A stretch of DNA of 64,000 nucleotides from positions 62,001 to 126,000 of the forward strand of contig JAEWZO010000026.1 of NCBI GenBank assembly GCA_023458415.1, read 5' to 3'. Within the stretch, counting starts at the first letter, position 1. Each line of letters opens with the position of its first letter. Source of the stretch: Bacteroidota bacterium (GTDB lineage Bacteria > Bacteroidota > Bacteroidia > Flavobacteriales > Weeksellaceae). This document shows, one piece after another, positions 48,704 to 56,997 of this stretch. Under the pieces are notes generated by a model that saw only the letters and a list, made by a program, of their open reading frames with translations, did no database searches and had not been told where the DNA came from. The translations under genes were made by a program, and so were the position numbers.

Positions 48704-50869
48704 ATGAAGAAACAACTGATATTCCTTTCGCTGGCTGCATCTGTATTTGCATTCGCGCAGGAGAAACCTAAAGAAAACACCAAAGAAAAACAGATTGAAG
48801 GTGTAACCATAACGGCTACGAAAAAAGCGGTAGAACAGAAAGCCGACCGTACTATTTTCGATTTTTCCGAACAGCCGACGCTCAATTCCGGAACATTGAT
48901 GGAAGGCGTGAAAAAACTTCCCGGTCTTGTAGTTACCGATATCGCAGGAATAATGTATCAAGGAAAACTACTCTCCGTTTTTATGGATGGCCGACCGCTG
49001 AACATTACTTCAAATGAACTGAATTCTTTTTTGGAAGGTTTGCCTGCAAATGCTGTAGACCGAATTGAAATTATTACGCAACCCGGTGCAGAATTTCCTG
49101 CGACTTCAGGTGGTGCAATTCTGAATATCATCACTTCAAAAACAGCAAGGAATTATTTATCTGCAACATATTCAGGGAATTATAGTTTTACAAATTATGA
49201 TAAACTAAGAAGCCGAACGAACAATTCACTTAGTTTGAATGCGAAAAATAAGCTGTTCGGATGGCAATTGAATTTTGGACAGAACTACCGGAAAAACATG
49301 ATGGTGAGTTCTGTAGATGATCTTACAGCAACGGCTTCCGACGGAAAAAGAAGAGGTTATTACGCAAAAGCGGCAATGACTTTTGATATCGGGATGGACA
49401 GACTTTTGTTGAATTACGATATCTATCACAATAACAACGATAATTTTACCTTTAGTGATGGCCGTTTTTTCGGAGTTCCTTTTGAAAGCGAAGATATGTC
49501 GCATACCGATAATCTGCGTAATGAAGCAGTAGTGACATACCAGAAAAAGTTTACAGATAAGGCGAAAAAGCTGGATTTCAAATACAGTTTCAGCAGTGCG
49601 AAGTCCGATTTTGCTCAGGAGAATCTCATTTCAAATCTGAATATTCTGGAGAATTCATCAGACATGATGGTGAATACATTTAAAATTGATTATTCGCAAC
49701 CTGTGAAAATTCTGGAAAAAGGGAAAATCAGTTTCGGTGGTCAGTTCGAACAGATGAATTTCGATACAGAAAGTCGCGGCATTACCAATCTGGATTACGA
49801 AAGACAGAATGCGGCCACTTATCTGGAACTTCAGGCAAGTTTGAAAAAATTTGATTTCACACTCGGAACAAGAGCGGAAAACTACGATATTTCGGGAGTT
49901 ACTCAAATCGAAGATGAGAACGGAATTACCGTTAAGAAAGATCTTATTCCGTTTAACAAGTTCAAACTTTTTCCGAATGCAAGTATTCAGTACAGCTTTA
50001 TGCCGCGAGTGTATTTTGCGATGAATTACAACAAAAAAATTACACTTCCGAGCATTTCAGCGCTTAACCCGAACAACAGTACTTTCCAGAACGGAAATAC
50101 GGTAAACACTGGAAATCCGAATCTTCGTCCAACGATTTTTGATAATTACGAGGTGAAAGTTTCCATGTTCGATTATGCATTTATCGGATATAACGTGAAT
50201 GTGGCAAAAGAACAGGTGGTTCAGTTTGTTACCAGAGAATCGGTTACGGATCCGCAAACCGGATTGGTGAACGATTATATCCGTAACAATCAGATGAATA
50301 TTTCTGAAATGACGGTGCAGAATTTCAATGTCGGAATTCCGATTCCTTTCATGATTTTCACAAAACCTTTGAAGGAAATTATGCAGTTCAATTTCAATCC
50401 GGATAAAATCAATTTCCTTTATGTTTATGCAGCTTTCCAGAAACACAATCTTCCGGGTATGGATACCAAAGGTGTTTTTATGATGAATTTGAATTCGCAG
50501 ATTATTCTTCCGAAAGACATCAAATTTAATGCGAACTATTTCCTGATTCCACCACGAGGAAATTATTATCTTTTTGAAGCTGTGAAGCCAATTGGAAACA
50601 ATCTGGATATCACACTTTCAAAGAAATTTATGAAGGACAGACTTAATGTTTCTATTTTTGCGAATGATATTTTCAACGGTTCGCAGATGGCTTTCCGTTC
50701 TGTGGCTCAACAACCGTATGTTCTTCTGAGCAATAAATTCGATAGCAGAAGTTTTGGTATTTCCGTGAACTATAAAATCCCGACCAAGAATGTACTTGCT
50801 AAAGAAGCTCCGAATATGCTGAACCAGGAGAAAAAAGAGGAGGGTGGACTGCTGCAGCAAGGACAGTAA
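48704..50869 (+). CDS. TonB-dependent receptor-type outer-membrane beta-barrel protein
   Basis: A 721-residue protein with signal peptide (MKKQLIFLSLAASVFAFAQ). A plug domain covers about residues 25-150 (KLPGLVVTDIAGIMYQGKLL, LPANAVDRIEIITQPGAEF), followed by a long beta-barrel with an NPNNSTFQNGNTVNTGNPNL loop typical of the outer-membrane beta-barrel family 3 group. The TonB box and the N-terminal carboxypeptidase-like domain often seen in such proteins are not evident. The substrate is unknown and the gene stands alone between terminators. Confidence 0.88.
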   Translation: MKKQLIFLSLAASVFAFAQEKPKENTKEKQIEGVTITATKKAVEQKADRTIFDFSEQPTLNSGTLMEGVKKLPGLVVTDIAGIMYQGKLLSVFMDGRPLNITSNELNSFLEGLPANAVDRIEIITQPGAEFPATSGGAILNIITSKTARNYLSATYSGNYSFTNYDKLRSRTNNSLSLNAKNKLFGWQLNFGQNYRKNMMVSSVDDLTATASDGKRRGYYAKAAMTFDIGMDRLLLNYDIYHNNNDNFTFSDGRFFGVPFESEDMSHTDNLRNEAVVTYQKKFTDKAKKLDFKYSFSSAKSDFAQENLISNLNILENSSDMMVNTFKIDYSQPVKILEKGKISFGGQFEQMNFDTESRGITNLDYERQNAATYLELQASLKKFDFTLGTRAENYDISGVTQIEDENGITVKKDLIPFNKFKLFPNASIQYSFMPRVYFAMNYNKKITLPSISALNPNNSTFQNGNTVNTGNPNLRPTIFDNYEVKVSMFDYAFIGYNVNVAKEQVVQFVTRESVTDPQTGLVNDYIRNNQMNISEMTVQNFNVGIPIPFMIFTKPLKEIMQFNFNPDKINFLYVYAAFQKHNLPGMDTKGVFMMNLNSQIILPKDIKFNANYFLIPPRGNYYLFEAVKPIGNNLDITLSKKFMKDRLNVSIFANDIFNGSQMAFRSVAQQPYVLLSNKFDSRSFGISVNYKIPTKNVLAKEAPNMLNQEKKEEGGLLQQGQ

Positions 50870-50895
50870 ACGAAAAAGTGAACATTAATAAAAAC

Positions 50896-50924
50896 AAAAA
50901 ACCGGAATTATTCCGGTTTTTTTA
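50896..50924. terminator. Bidirectional terminator between convergent receptor and RluA-type genes
   Basis: Stem ACCGGAA / TTCCGGT with a 3-base loop, A-run upstream and T-run downstream, so it can serve both strands. Confidence 0.88.
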
Positions 50925-51623
50925 TTCCTCACATGCTTTCCAAATCGCATCATTTTGCGGAACCGGTGCTGTTATTTCCATCGGTTCTTTGGTTACCGGA
51001 TGAATAAATTCCAGTTTTCGTGCATGAAGTGAAATTCCGCCATCGGGATTAGAACGGGGCGAACCGTATTTTAAATCACCTTTTATCGGAACGCCGGATT
51101 TTGAAAGCTGCGCACGAATCTGATGATGACGACCTGTTTCCAGATCAACTTCGAGAAGCAAATAATTGTCTAAAGTTTTTACTACGTTGTACGTAAGAAT
51201 TGCTTCTTTTGCGCCGTCAGTTGGTTTGGGAAAAACGATAGCTTTATTGTTTTTCTCGTTCTTTTTAAGATAATGAACCAATCGCTGTGTTTGCGGAATC
51301 ATTTCTTTAGCAACAACCGCCCAATAGGTTTTTTTAATCTCACGGTTTTTAACCATCTGAGTAAGGCGCGAAAGGGCTTTTGAAGTTTTTGCGTAAATAA
51401 CCAAACCAGAAGTTGGTCTGTCAATTCTGTGAACCAAACCCAAATAAACATTTCCGGGTTTTTCGTCGCGGATTTTTATAAAATTTTTGATGAGTTCAAG
51501 CAAAGATTCGTCACCGGTTTTATCGCCCTGAACCAATTGCCCAACCTTTTTGTTGATAACGAGCAGATGATTGTCTTCGTAAACGATTTGATTTGGCTCG
51601 AATTTTTGTCTGTCCGATTCCAT
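50922..51623 (-). CDS. RluA-family RNA pseudouridine synthase
   Basis: A 233-residue enzyme that converts uridine to pseudouridine in rRNA or tRNA. The catalytic Asp is in LVHRIDRPTSGLVIYAKT (HRxDxxTSG, about residues 65-82), followed by the LEVDLETGRHHQIRAQLS and LHARKLEFIHP segments of the RluA group. It has no separate S4 RNA-binding domain, so it is the short RluA/TruC-like type. Which RNA it modifies cannot be told from sequence. Confidence 0.92.
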   Translation of the reverse strand: MESDRQKFEPNQIVYEDNHLLVINKKVGQLVQGDKTGDESLLELIKNFIKIRDEKPGNVYLGLVHRIDRPTSGLVIYAKTSKALSRLTQMVKNREIKKTYWAVVAKEMIPQTQRLVHYLKKNEKNNKAIVFPKPTDGAKEAILTYNVVKTLDNYLLLEVDLETGRHHQIRAQLSKSGVPIKGDLKYGSPRSNPDGGISLHARKLEFIHPVTKEPMEITAPVPQNDAIWKACEE

Positions 51624-51654
51624 TTCTTTGAGTTGAGAATAAATTCAGAAAAAA

Positions 51655-52302
51655 TTAAAAATCAAGGCCGTTTGGAAAAGCTTTCTTTCTGAAAATCAGA
51701 AGTAAAGTTACGCCAACCGTAATTGCGGAATCGGCTACATTAAAGATATATCTGAAAAATTCGATATGTTTTCCACCGATAAGAGGCCAGTTTTCCGGCA
51801 CATGCCAATCCACGAGAGGAAAGTGTAGCATGTCAACAACACAACCTTTCATAAAATGCGAATATCCTTCACCGAAAGGAACTATCTTCGAAACGCCACC
51901 GTATTCAATCCATCGTCCTACGTTTTCGTCGTACACGGTTCCGCTGTCGAATATCATTCCATAAAACATTCCATCAATTAAGTTCCCGATGGCGCCTGCA
52001 AAAATCATAGCCATCGGGATGATGAGGTAATTGGTGGTGCGTCCTTCTTTCAGCCATTTGCTGAAAATGTATACCATCATTCCAATCAGGAAAATCCTGA
52101 CAATAACAAGTAGATATTTGCCAAGCAATCCGCCGAACTGTAAGCCGTAGGCCATTCCCGGATTTTCCACGAAAGTAAGCCGAAACCAATCCTGTCCTAA
52201 AACCGGAATGCTTTCGCCCAGCTGGAAATTTGTTTTAATGTAGAACTTGGAAACCTGGTCTATTACAAGAATAATAAGAGTAACGAGTGCTATTTTCTTC
52301 AT
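51655..52302 (-). CDS. lspA: Lipoprotein signal peptidase (signal peptidase II)
   Basis: A 215-residue inner-membrane aspartic protease that removes signal peptides from prolipoproteins; several lipoproteins are encoded in this window. Four membrane helices are visible. Catalytic Asp residues are in GAIGNLIDGMFYG (about residue 113) and FNVADSAITVGV (about 190). It is longer than the E. coli enzyme (164) because of an insertion of about 45 residues between the two catalytic segments. Lies downstream of ileS and the TraR/DksA gene, the usual ileS-lspA association. Confidence 0.96.
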   Translation of the reverse strand: MKKIALVTLIILVIDQVSKFYIKTNFQLGESIPVLGQDWFRLTFVENPGMAYGLQFGGLLGKYLLVIVRIFLIGMMVYIFSKWLKEGRTTNYLIIPMAMIFAGAIGNLIDGMFYGMIFDSGTVYDENVGRWIEYGGVSKIVPFGEGYSHFMKGCVVDMLHFPLVDWHVPENWPLIGGKHIEFFRYIFNVADSAITVGVTLLLIFRKKAFPNGLDF

Positions 52303-52329
52303 TTAAAATAGATTTCAGAATAAGAACCA

Positions 52330-52368
52330 AGAGCCGAGATAAAACTTTTGGTCTTGCTTCTCGGCTCT
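52330..52368. repeat. Inverted repeat AGAGCCGAGA / TCTCGGCTCT between DksA-like and lspA genes
   Basis: Perfect 10-base arms (52330-52339, 52359-52368) with a 19-base loop; neighbouring bases repeat AAGA, CCGAG and TCTCGGC units. No U-run is present, so it is not a classical terminator. It looks like an intergenic repeat unit of the genome. Confidence 0.65.
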
Positions 52369-52389
52369 CGGCTTTTAAAATCTGTAATT

Positions 52390-52770
52390 TTATCTCAGCA
52401 TATTTTTCGCTTCAATACTCAGCGTGGCGTGCGGAACAGCCATCAGACGCTCTTTCGGGATCAGTTTTCCGGTAACACGGCAAACACCATAAGTTTTATT
52501 TTCAATACGGATTAAAGCGTGCTTCAGGTCGCGAATAAATTTTTCCTGTCTTCCGGCAAGAATGGCGTTCTGCTCCTTACTTAAAGTTTCTGCTCCTTCT
52601 TCAAACGCCTTGAAAGTTGGCGAAGTGTCATCAGTACCATTATTCTGGTCGTTGATGAAGTTTTGGTTAATGAGCGCAAGATCTTTCTCCGCTTTTTCAA
52701 TTTTATCAAGTATCAGTTCCTTAAATTCCTTAAGGTCTGCATCGCTGTACTTCTGTCTTTCGTCTGCCAT
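52390..52770 (-). CDS. TraR/DksA family protein without the zinc finger
   Basis: A 126-residue protein. The N-terminal two-thirds form a helical hairpin/coiled coil (about residues 5-95). The C-terminal fold shows the family line YGVCRVTGKLIPKERLMAVPHA followed by TLSIEAKNML, but only one of the four zinc-binding Cys is kept (the others are Val, Thr and Ser-type positions). DksA binds RNA polymerase through the secondary channel with ppGpp; a zinc-less form may have a changed role. The gene lies between ileS and lspA. Confidence 0.88.
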   Translation of the reverse strand: MADERQKYSDADLKEFKELILDKIEKAEKDLALINQNFINDQNNGTDDTSPTFKAFEEGAETLSKEQNAILAGRQEKFIRDLKHALIRIENKTYGVCRVTGKLIPKERLMAVPHATLSIEAKNMLR

Positions 52771-52789
52771 AATCTTTAATTTGCTTTAT

Positions 52790-52840
52790 GCTTTACGCTG
52801 TATGCGGGAGGCTTCCGGCTTCCTGCATTTGGCTTAAAGC
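52790..52840. repeat. Long imperfect hairpin between ileS and the DksA-like gene
   Basis: GCTTTA at 52790-52795 and TAAAGC at 52835-52840 frame an inner stem GCGGGAGGC / GGCTTCCTGC. The hairpin overlaps the ileS stop codon and fills most of the 63-base gap. It has no U-run; may modulate readthrough between the genes or be a genome repeat. Confidence 0.5.
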
Positions 52841-55800
52841 CTTTCAATATTCACTTTAAATTTCACTTCATCAATCTCTATTTCATCAAAAATTGACAGT
52901 GAATTTACAATTTCTATTTTATCCGACAATACTTCGTCCGATATATATTGTCTATTGTTGATAACTTCTTTTTCAAAAGGTGAATTTTCTTCCAATTGAA
53001 TTGAAATTCTGTCAGTTAACTCGAAATCCTTGTCTTTTCTCAGGTTCTGAATTCTGTTAATGAATTCCCTTGCCACGCCTTCTGCTTTCAGTTCGTCGGT
53101 AAGTGTCAAATCCAGTGCCACAGTTAGTTTTCCTTCGCTGGTAACAGTCCATCCCGGGATGTCTTTGGTGAAAATTTCCACATCTTCCAGTCCGATATCG
53201 TGTCCGGCGATCGTCATTTTTCCATCTTTTTCCAGGTTTGAAATCTGCTCGGAAGTCATTGCGTTGATTTCCGCAGCAACAGTTTTCATATCTTTTCCGA
53301 GTTTCGCACCAAGGGTTTTGAAATTCGGTTTGATCTGTTTTACAATGAGATGTGAAGCTTCTTCAGCGTTGATAAGCTGAAGTTCCTTCACGTTCACTTC
53401 CTGTTTGATGAGATCTGAAACTGCCAGAATCTGTTCCTCCGTTTTCTTGTCCAAAACCGGAATCATTACTTTTTGAAGCGGCTGACGAACCTTGATGTTT
53501 TCTTTTTTCCTCAACGAAAAAACCATTGAAGTGATGGTTTGCGCCAGATGCGTTTTTTCGACCAGATCCGTGTCGATTTTAGATTCATCTGCAACCGGGA
53601 AATCGGTAAGGTGGACCGAAGTTTGGCTTTCTTTTCCGGTCACGGCGTTCAGATCCTGGAACAATTGATCCATAAAGAACGGCGCAATTGGTGCGGAAAG
53701 TTTCGCTACGGTTTCCAGACAGGTGTATAAAGTTTGATAAGCCGAGATTTTGTCTTCCGAGTAATCGCCTTTCCAGAAACGACGGCGACAAAGTCTTACG
53801 TACCAGTTACTTAAGTTATCGTTTACAAAAGTATTGATGGCTCTAGCCACTTTCGTTGGTTCATAATCTTCGTAGAATTCAGTAACGTCTTTGATGAGAA
53901 GATTCAGTTCAGAAAGAATCCATCGGTCGATTTCCGGACGGTTTTCCACTTCAGTTTCTTCGTATTTAAATCCGTCCACATTCGCGTAAAGTGCAAAGAA
54001 CGAGTAGGTGTTGTAGAGCGTTCCGAAAAATTTACGGCGGAGTTCATCAATGCCTTCGACATCGAATTTCAGGTTTTCCCATGGATTCGCGTTGGAAATC
54101 ATATACCATCTCGTCGCATCCGGACCGTATTTCGCAAGCGTTTCAAACGGATCCACGGCATTTCCAAGACGTTTCGACATTTTCTGTCCGTTTTTGTCGA
54201 GAACCAAACCGTTGGAAACTACGTTTTTATATGCAACCGAATCAAAAACTGCCGTCGCAATTGCGTGAAGTGTATAGAACCAACCACGGGTCTGATCCAC
54301 ACCTTCCGCAATGAAATCTGCAGGGAATGCGTGACCTTCGTCGATCATTTCCCTGTTTTCGAAAGGATAGTGAAGCTGCGCATACGGCATTGAACCGGAA
54401 TCGAACCAAACGTCTATCAGGTCGCTTTCGCGCTTCATCGGCTTGCCTGAATCTGAAACGAGAATGATTTCATCCACATAATTTTTATGAAGATCAACTT
54501 TCGCGTAGTTTTCAGCGGACATATTTCCAACCTCAAAACCTTCAAACGGATTTTTGGTCATCAAACCGGCAGCGATAGATTTCTCCACTTCCGCAATCAG
54601 TTCCTCCACGGAACCGATGGCTTTTTCTTCCTTCAAATCCTCCGTTCTCCAAATTGGTAAAGGAATTCCCCAATATCTTGAGCGGGAAAGGTTCCAGTCG
54701 TTCACATTTTCCAACCAGTTTGCAAAACGCCCTTCACCGGTAGATTTTGGCTTCCAGTTGATGGTTTCGTTGAGCTCCACCAAACGCTGACGTTTGTCGG
54801 TCATTTTTACAAACCACGAATCCAGCGGATAGTAAAGCACCGGCTTGTCGGTTCTCCAGCAATGCGGATAACTGTGAACATATTTCTCGACCTTAAAGGC
54901 CTTGTTTTCGGTTTTCAGAAGGATGGCGAGTTCCACATCCCAGGATTTTTCGGGCGCGGTTCCGTCATCGTAATATTCGTTTTTGATGTATTTTCCTGCG
55001 AAAACTTCAGGCACATTTTCTCCTTTCAGAAATCTTCCCTGAAGGTCCACCAAAGGCACCAGATTGTCGTTTTCGTCCTTCACCAACATCGGCGGTATGC
55101 CGTTTTCTTTTCCAACGCGGGCGTCATCCGCACCAAAAGTCGGCGCAATGTGCACGATTCCGGTTCCGTCTTCCGTTGTTACAAAATCTCCAATGATAAC
55201 TTTGAACGCATTCTCCTGATTTTCAGCAGGTAAAAACCACGGAACGAGCTGTTCGTATTCGGTTCCTGCTAAATCTTCACCAGTAAATTCTGCTAAAATC
55301 TGGTAAGGAATCGTTTTGCTTTCAGAAGTGTAATTCTTGAAATCTTCATCAGTTCCAACTACATACTTTTTACCGAAATTTTTCTCCAGAAGAACTCTCG
55401 CCAAAACCACATTGATTGGTTCAAACGTATATTGATTGAAGGTTTTTACCAGAACATATTCAATGTCTCTGCCTACGGCCAACGCGGTGTTGGAAGGTAA
55501 AGTCCACGGTGTTGTCGTCCAGGCTAAAATATGGATTGGCTGTTGATTTTCTTTATCGAATTCTGCCCAGTGTGTTGCGCCACCGCAAGTATTTTCGGCT
55601 ATATCACAGGCATTGATGCTTCCTGTCTCAAGTTTTTTACTGCACGCATCAGACAGTTTTTTTACTTTGAACTGTGCAACCACGGTTGTATCAGAAACAT
55701 CACGATACGTTCCGGGTTGATTCAGTTCGTGCGAGGATAGTCCGGTTCCTGCTTTTGGAGAATAAGGCTGAATGGTGTAACCCTTGTAAAGCAGACCTTT

Positions 55801-56307
55801 GTCGTACAGTTGCTTCAGCAGCCACCAAACGGTTTCCATATATTTCGGTTCGTAGGTGATGTAAGGATCATCCAGATCCACCCAGTAACCGATTTTCTCG
55901 GTAAGGTCGTTCCACACGTCGGTGTAGCGCATCACGGCTTCGCGGCACGCTTTGTTATAATCTTCCACGGAAATCTTGGTTCCGATGTCTTCTTTGGTGA
56001 TGCCGAGTTCCTTCTCAACGCCCAGTTCTATTGGCAAACCGTGCGTATCCCAACCGGCTTTTCTGAATACTTTTTTTCCGTTCTGCGTCTGGAATCGGCA
56101 GAAAATATCCTTAATCGCGCGCGCCATTACGTGGTGAATTCCCGGCATCCCGTTCGCAGAAGGCGGTCCTTCGTAAAACACATATTCCGGCTGTCCTTCG
56201 CGGATTTCAACCGATTTTCTGAAGGTATCATTATCGTTCCAGAATTTGGAAACACCGTCGGCAACGGCGGTTAAATCAAGGTTTTTGTATTCGTTAAACT
56301 TCTTCAT
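52834..56307 (-). CDS. ileS: Isoleucyl-tRNA synthetase
   Basis: A 1157-residue class I aminoacyl-tRNA synthetase. The HIGH-type motif appears as GIHHVMARAIKD (about residues 56-67), and KMSKR as GQKMSKRLGNAVDP in the C-terminal half. Between them are the editing (CP1) domain and an insert with ACDIAENTCGGATHW, part of the longer Bacteroidota form. A helical anticodon-binding domain and a C-terminal extension follow. Lacks the C-terminal zinc finger typical of E. coli IleS. Located upstream of dksA-like and lspA genes. Confidence 0.97.
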   Translation of the reverse strand: MKKFNEYKNLDLTAVADGVSKFWNDNDTFRKSVEIREGQPEYVFYEGPPSANGMPGIHHVMARAIKDIFCRFQTQNGKKVFRKAGWDTHGLPIELGVEKELGITKEDIGTKISVEDYNKACREAVMRYTDVWNDLTEKIGYWVDLDDPYITYEPKYMETVWWLLKQLYDKGLLYKGYTIQPYSPKAGTGLSSHELNQPGTYRDVSDTTVVAQFKVKKLSDACSKKLETGSINACDIAENTCGGATHWAEFDKENQQPIHILAWTTTPWTLPSNTALAVGRDIEYVLVKTFNQYTFEPINVVLARVLLEKNFGKKYVVGTDEDFKNYTSESKTIPYQILAEFTGEDLAGTEYEQLVPWFLPAENQENAFKVIIGDFVTTEDGTGIVHIAPTFGADDARVGKENGIPPMLVKDENDNLVPLVDLQGRFLKGENVPEVFAGKYIKNEYYDDGTAPEKSWDVELAILLKTENKAFKVEKYVHSYPHCWRTDKPVLYYPLDSWFVKMTDKRQRLVELNETINWKPKSTGEGRFANWLENVNDWNLSRSRYWGIPLPIWRTEDLKEEKAIGSVEELIAEVEKSIAAGLMTKNPFEGFEVGNMSAENYAKVDLHKNYVDEIILVSDSGKPMKRESDLIDVWFDSGSMPYAQLHYPFENREMIDEGHAFPADFIAEGVDQTRGWFYTLHAIATAVFDSVAYKNVVSNGLVLDKNGQKMSKRLGNAVDPFETLAKYGPDATRWYMISNANPWENLKFDVEGIDELRRKFFGTLYNTYSFFALYANVDGFKYEETEVENRPEIDRWILSELNLLIKDVTEFYEDYEPTKVARAINTFVNDNLSNWYVRLCRRRFWKGDYSEDKISAYQTLYTCLETVAKLSAPIAPFFMDQLFQDLNAVTGKESQTSVHLTDFPVADESKIDTDLVEKTHLAQTITSMVFSLRKKENIKVRQPLQKVMIPVLDKKTEEQILAVSDLIKQEVNVKELQLINAEEASHLIVKQIKPNFKTLGAKLGKDMKTVAAEINAMTSEQISNLEKDGKMTIAGHDIGLEDVEIFTKDIPGWTVTSEGKLTVALDLTLTDELKAEGVAREFINRIQNLRKDKDFELTDRISIQLEENSPFEKEVINNRQYISDEVLSDKIEIVNSLSIFDEIEIDEVKFKVNIERL

Positions 56308-56395
56308 TTTCAGTCTATTCTAATCGAAAAATTTAGTGTGCGAATATAGTGAATTTTGACGGATTTACTTTGCTAAATATCTGTAAATTAACGCA

Positions 56396-56875
56396 TCATT
56401 TGGCTGATGTGGTTTTCTGCATGATGAAGTAAGAGAAAACACCGATCAGTACTGCACAAACGGCAGAAAGAATAAGACTTCCAACTGTGTATTGCAGCAG
56501 GTTGCTTTTGATGGTTTCCATAGTAATTTTCTGGCTGAAATCCAGAGCATTTCCTCCGATAAAAAACTCGCCAATTTTTATTGAGCCATATATAATAAAA
56601 GGTATAAGTGGCGGCAAACTTATATTGGTAAACATGAAGGTGAGAACTTTGTTGAGCTTAAAAACAGTTGACAGAAAAACTGCGAGTACGAAATGAAGTC
56701 CCCAAAATGGTGATAAACCAATAAAGACGCCCAACGCAATCGATTTTGCTTTGGTTTCGTTACTGCCGTCGGATTCCAGGATGTTTTCCTTAATGAAACG
56801 CCGCAAACCTTTCTTCCGAAAGTATCTGTAGAAGACTTTCTGGCTGTGGAGCGAATTTTTAATAAAGTTTTTCAA
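56396..56875 (-). CDS. DUF2062 membrane protein
   Basis: A 159-residue protein with the DUF2062 pattern: a basic amphipathic N terminus (FYRYFRKKGLRRFIKENIL), KAKSIALGVFIGLSPFWGLHF (about residues 46-66), TNISLPPLIPFIIYGSIKIGE and a C-terminal hydrophobic helix. Three or four membrane segments. Function unknown. No ATG fits: a TTG at 56875 follows the -7 element by about 15 bases and gives the family-length protein; the longer frame reaching 56950 would start with unrelated residues. Confidence 0.82.
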   Translation of the reverse strand: MKNFIKNSLHSQKVFYRYFRKKGLRRFIKENILESDGSNETKAKSIALGVFIGLSPFWGLHFVLAVFLSTVFKLNKVLTFMFTNISLPPLIPFIIYGSIKIGEFFIGGNALDFSQKITMETIKSNLLQYTVGSLILSAVCAVLIGVFSYFIMQKTTSAK

Positions 56876-56890
56876 AACGTTTCGGTAATG

Positions 56891-56898
56891 CAAAAATA
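56891..56898 (-). promoter_or_regulatory. -7 element (TATTTTTG) for the DUF2062 gene
   Basis: Exact TAnnTTTG match on the minus strand, 15 bases before the proposed TTG start. Confidence 0.55.
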
Positions 56899-56975
56899 CA
56901 TGTAAAAGATGAGAAATTATCGTGGTACAGTTAACAGTGAAATTGACCAAAAATTGGCAGCTATAAAAAAAATTC

Positions 56976-56983
56976 TACTTTTG
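56976..56983 (+). promoter_or_regulatory. -7 element (TACTTTTG) for topA
   Basis: Exact TAnnTTTG match 14 bases before the ATG at 56998; a TTG at 56954-56956 fits the -33 element spacing. Confidence 0.65.
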
Positions 56984-56997
56984 CAAAAAATTCTCGG

